DNA of 64,000 bases from an uncultured Collinsella sp. (GTDB lineage Bacteria > Actinomycetota > Coriobacteriia > Coriobacteriales > Coriobacteriaceae): the NCBI GenBank assembly GCA_900541125.1, contig UQIK01000009.1, positions 25,736 through 89,735 on the forward strand. The letters run 5' to 3'. The notes beneath the pieces are model-generated. The model had not been told where the DNA came from. It saw only the letters and a program-made list of their open reading frames with translations, and searched no databases. A program made the position numbers and the translations under genes. Below, piece after piece: positions 61,592 through 64,000 of this stretch. The stretch's first letter is position 1; every line of letters starts with the position of its first letter.

Positions 61592-62323
61592 CTAGTGCAG
61601 AATCTTGGACAGGAACTCGCGGCAGCGCGGGTTCTCGGGGTTATCGAAGAAGTGCTCAGGCGTGCCCTCCTCCAGAATGCGGCCGTCCTCCATAAAGATG
61701 ACGCGGTCGGCCACCTGGCGCGCAAAGCCCATCTCATGCGTCACGCAGATCATGGTGATATCCTCCTGCGCAAGCTCGATCATGACGTCCAGGACTTCCT
61801 GGACCATCTCGGGGTCGAGCGCCGAGGTCGGTTCGTCAAACAGGATGATGGGCTGCTTGGTGCACAGGGCACGGGCGATGGCGATGCGCTGCTGCTGACC
61901 GCCCGAGAGGTTCTGCGGATACTCGCCGGCCTTATGCGCCATGCCGACGCGCTTGAGCGCGGCGATGGCGATCTCGGTCGCCTCCTCCTTGCTCTTCTTT
62001 TGCAGCTTGATGGGCGCGAGCGTCAGGTTGCCCAGCACCGTCATGTTGGGATACAGGTTGAACTGCTGAAACACCATGGAGCTGTACTTGCGAGCCATCT
62101 CCAGGTGGTTCTTTTTGGTGAGCGGCGTACCGTCGATGACGACCTCGCCCGACGTGGGCTCCTCCAGATAATCGACGCAACGGATGAGCGTCGACTTACC
62201 CGAACCGGAAGGCCCGATCATTACGAGCTTCTCGCCGCGCTTGACGGTGAGATTGATATCTTTGAGCACATGCAGGTCGCCAAAGTACTTGTTGAGATGC
62301 TTGATCTCGATCATGTCTGCCAT
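61592..62323 (-). CDS. Amino-acid ABC transporter ATPase (GlnQ-like)
   Basis: 243 aa. Walker A GPSGSGKS, signature LSGGQQQR, Walker B IILFDEPTSALD and THEMGFARQVAD are exact for GlnQ/HisP. First gene of the operon. GAAGGGAC precedes the ATG. TACAAT on the minus strand at 62364-62359 is a probable -10. Confidence 0.95.
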   Translation of the reverse strand: MADMIEIKHLNKYFGDLHVLKDINLTVKRGEKLVMIGPSGSGKSTLIRCVDYLEEPTSGEVVIDGTPLTKKNHLEMARKYSSMVFQQFNLYPNMTVLGNLTLAPIKLQKKSKEEATEIAIAALKRVGMAHKAGEYPQNLSGGQQQRIAIARALCTKQPIILFDEPTSALDPEMVQEVLDVMIELAQEDITMICVTHEMGFARQVADRVIFMEDGRILEEGTPEHFFDNPENPRCREFLSKILH

Positions 62324-62428
62324 GAATGTCCCTTCCCTGCGTTTACACGAGTTGAACTATTGTACGGAAAGAACTACGTTTCCGCAGCCCACACTACATT
62401 CCCGTAAAGAACCCGCAACCTTTAACCC

Positions 62429-62495
62429 ACTCATTGGGGACGGGCTTAAATGAGTACCCGCTCATTGGGCACTCATTTAAGCCCGTCCCCAATGA
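62429..62495. repeat. Back-to-back F repeats forming a long hairpin
   Basis: Two F units in opposite orientation. 62433-62455 and 62471-62493 are a perfect 23-bp inverted repeat with core GGGGACGGGCTTAAATGAGT, separated by 15 bases. This doublet layout is that of a REPIN/BIME. Confidence 0.88.
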
Positions 62496-62509
62496 TTGCC
62501 CAGCCCAGC

Positions 62510-62542
62510 AAAAAGGGGCGCGACCATGACGGCCACGCCCCC
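62510..62542 (-). terminator. Terminator of the YqeY-like gene
   Basis: Minus strand GGGGCGTGGCC / GGTCGCGCCCC stem followed by TTTTTGC. Confidence 0.85.
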
Positions 62543-62570
62543 TCAGCATCAACTATGTACCGCTCGGCCC

Positions 62571-63014
62571 TTACGCAAGCTTTGCACCAACGATCTTTGC
62601 CGCGGCCGGTTTGTCGAAGTTGCCGCCGGTGGCCTTGCCGAGTGCACCCATAACCTGGCCCATCTGCTTCTTGGACGTGGCACACAGCTCGGCGATAACC
62701 TGCTCGATCAGAGCCTCGAGCTCCTCGCCCGAAACCTGCGCGGGCAGCAGGCTCTCCAGAATCTTGACCTGCTCGGTCAGGTTGTCGGTACGCTCTTGGT
62801 CGGTGCCGGCCTTGATAGACATCTCCAGCGTCTCACTCGTCTGCTTAATCAGACGCTTGATCATGCTGTTGACGTCTTCCTCGGTCACATCGCGGCGCTC
62901 GTTAACCTCGATATTCTTCACCTCGGCCTTAACCTGGCGAATGATGGACAGGCGAACCTTGTCCTTGGCCTTCATGGCCGCGATCATTTCCTTCTGCAGC
63001 TCTTCGTTGGTCAT
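62571..63014 (-). CDS. GatB/YqeY domain protein
   Basis: 147 aa, the usual length. Begins MTNEELQKEMIAAMKAKDKVRLSIIRQVKAEVKN, ending with the helical QMGQVMGALGKATGG of the YqeY family, homologous to the C-terminal tRNA-interacting part of GatB. Role in bacteria not settled. ATG 63014 has AGAGGA seven bases upstream; the TTG at 63020 is less likely. Confidence 0.9.
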   Translation of the reverse strand: MTNEELQKEMIAAMKAKDKVRLSIIRQVKAEVKNIEVNERRDVTEEDVNSMIKRLIKQTSETLEMSIKAGTDQERTDNLTEQVKILESLLPAQVSGEELEALIEQVIAELCATSKKQMGQVMGALGKATGGNFDKPAAAKIVGAKLA

Positions 63015-63068
63015 CTGCAAATCCTCTCTAATAGCGTGGGCGGCACTCGCGCGAGCACCGCCCCATGA

Positions 63069-64000
63069 TTACTCAGTCGTCGACGAATCGTCGGTCGAAC
63101 TCTTGGTGACGCCCTTCAGACTGACGTTGTACGGCACGTCCTTGGGCATGGGGTTAACGGTGATGTCGGCGTCCTTCTTGTACTGCTCCAGCCACTCGCT
63201 GTACGCGGTGCTTGCCGCCTGCGTCTTCACCACGTTGGAGACGTACTTCTTGATGTCCTTGGGCACCTGCTTAATGTCATCGACCTGGTTATCGACATGG
63301 AAGTAGTCGGTGCACTTGATGACGTGGTAACCGTACGTCGACTCGATCACGTCGCTCACATCGCCCTTGTTGAGCCCCTCGAGCGTCGCCTGGTAGCTGT
63401 CGACGAAGGTGGTGAGCTTGTCCCAGCCCACATCGCCCTTCTTCTCCTTGGAGCCGGTGTCGTCGGAGTACTGCTCCACGGCGTCCTCAAAGCTCAGTTC
63501 GCCGGAGTTGATCTTGTCCAGGCACTCCTGTGCCTTGGCCTTGGCGGCGGCCTTTTCCTCATCGGATGCGTCGGAATCGACCTTGATCAGAATGTTCGAC
63601 GAGCGGCGGCCATCGTTGTAGTTAGACAGGTTCTCGTTGATGTAATCGACGATCTCGCTGTCCTTGGGCTTGCTGGTGGGTGCCACGGCATCCTTGAGCT
63701 TCTGCTGCGCCAGGCTCTCCTTGAGCGAGTCCTTGTAGGTGTCCTCGGTGTAGCCATAGGTCTTAAGCGTCTTCTTAAAGGCTTTGGCGCCGCCGGCGCT
63801 CTTGCACGCGTCCTTCCAAGCCTTCTCGACCTCCTCGTCCGACACCGTCACACCGTTCTCCTTCTGTGCCTGCTGAAGCAGAATCTGCTGCGTATAGGAG
63901 TCGATGAGTTGCTTGCGGTACTTCTTGGGCGTGAGGTCGTTGTCAACCAGATACTGCGCCCAGTCCTTGTCCTTGGTGTAGCCGTAGGACGTGCGCATGC
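63069..64000 (-). CDS. Parvulin-type peptidyl-prolyl isomerase (PrsA/SurA-like), 5' end missing
   Basis: At least 309 aa visible, open to the right edge; the ATG at 63998 is probably internal. A helical chaperone region (DLTPKKYRKQLIDSYTQQILLQQ; KAWKDACKSAGG) precedes the PpiC rotamase domain (SSNILIKVDSDASDEEK...FEDAVEQYSDDTGSKEKKGDVGW...VIESTYGYHVIKC). Ser/Thr-rich tail. Such proteins fold exported proteins at the membrane; the expected lipoprotein or signal sequence lies outside the window. Confidence 0.88.
   Translation of the reverse strand, partial: MRTSYGYTKDKDWAQYLVDNDLTPKKYRKQLIDSYTQQILLQQAQKENGVTVSDEEVEKAWKDACKSAGGAKAFKKTLKTYGYTEDTYKDSLKESLAQQKLKDAVAPTSKPKDSEIVDYINENLSNYNDGRRSSNILIKVDSDASDEEKAAAKAKAQECLDKINSGELSFEDAVEQYSDDTGSKEKKGDVGWDKLTTFVDSYQATLEGLNKGDVSDVIESTYGYHVIKCTDYFHVDNQVDDIKQVPKDIKKYVSNVVKTQAASTAYSEWLEQYKKDADITVNPMPKDVPYNVSLKGVTKSSTDDSSTTE

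Overview
The window is GC-rich, densely coding bacterial DNA. I infer a Collinsella-like member of the Coriobacteriia (gut Actinobacteria). The grounds are the combination of an Ech-type [NiFe] hydrogenase, NfnAB transhydrogenase, a flavin/Fe-S enoate reductase, sortase-anchored VWA/FctA pilin-like proteins and two-subunit ABC exporters next to a LuxR-type two-component system. No rRNA or other decisive marker is present, so the genus is inference.

Layout. 1-9.7 kb: a PRC-barrel/MgtE-N/CBS protein (cut by the left edge), a polysaccharide-deacetylase-fold protein that has lost its metal ligands, PRC-barrel and YtxH envelope proteins, a stand-alone cyanophycin-synthetase N-domain protein, a CNNM/CorC protein, a hemolysin-III protein, a lipase-like hydrolase and a DUF362 ferredoxin. 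9.9-18.7 kb: a MacB-like exporter and an ABC-2 exporter, with a divergent histidine kinase/response regulator. 19.3-25.7 kb: a giant cell-wall-anchored VWA plus ten-domain pilin-type protein, split by one in-frame TAG. 26.4-32.0 kb: a five-gene Ech-type hydrogenase operon in which the antiporter-like and NuoH-like membrane subunits are fused. 32.2-35.1 kb: an orphan transposase-like HTH protein and an enoate reductase, followed by initiator tRNA-Met. 35.6-40.8 kb: coaX, a degenerate biotin-ligase homologue, fused folP-folK, a sirtuin and xthA. 41.4-44.6 kb: an ECF transporter with fused ATPases. 44.8-50.0 kb: glmU, prs and pth, with a putative nuclease gene between two matching inverted-repeat elements. 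50.3-52.6 kb: nfnAB. 52.9-57.1 kb: two tandem paralogous surface proteins and a membrane LuxR regulator. 57.3-64 kb: an AAA ATPase, a cytidylate-kinase-like protein, an amino-acid ABC transporter, a YqeY protein and a parvulin isomerase cut by the right edge.

The most unusual signal is in the intergenic DNA. At least eight families of short structured repeats occur here. Family A (three copies, each 152 bp with 24-bp arms) and family B (about 160-170 bp with ~30-bp arms) are nested inverted repeats with a terminator-like hairpin at the apex. They sit together, joined by a 31-bp motif C, at three separate loci. Family D is four copies of 16-17-bp arms around a spacer of exactly 25 bp each time. 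E and F are REP-like hairpins carrying GGGGACAG/GGGGACGG. G is a pair of ~203-bp elements flanking one gene. H and I are further nested inverted repeats; I lies in frame inside a protein linker. Their conserved lengths, arm covariation and preference for gene 3' ends suggest a layered set of non-autonomous mobile or RNA-structured elements. No transposase that could move them is visible in the window.

Metabolically, the hydrogenase, NfnAB, the ferredoxins and the enoate reductase fit an anaerobe that balances reduced ferredoxin, NAD(P)H and proton export.
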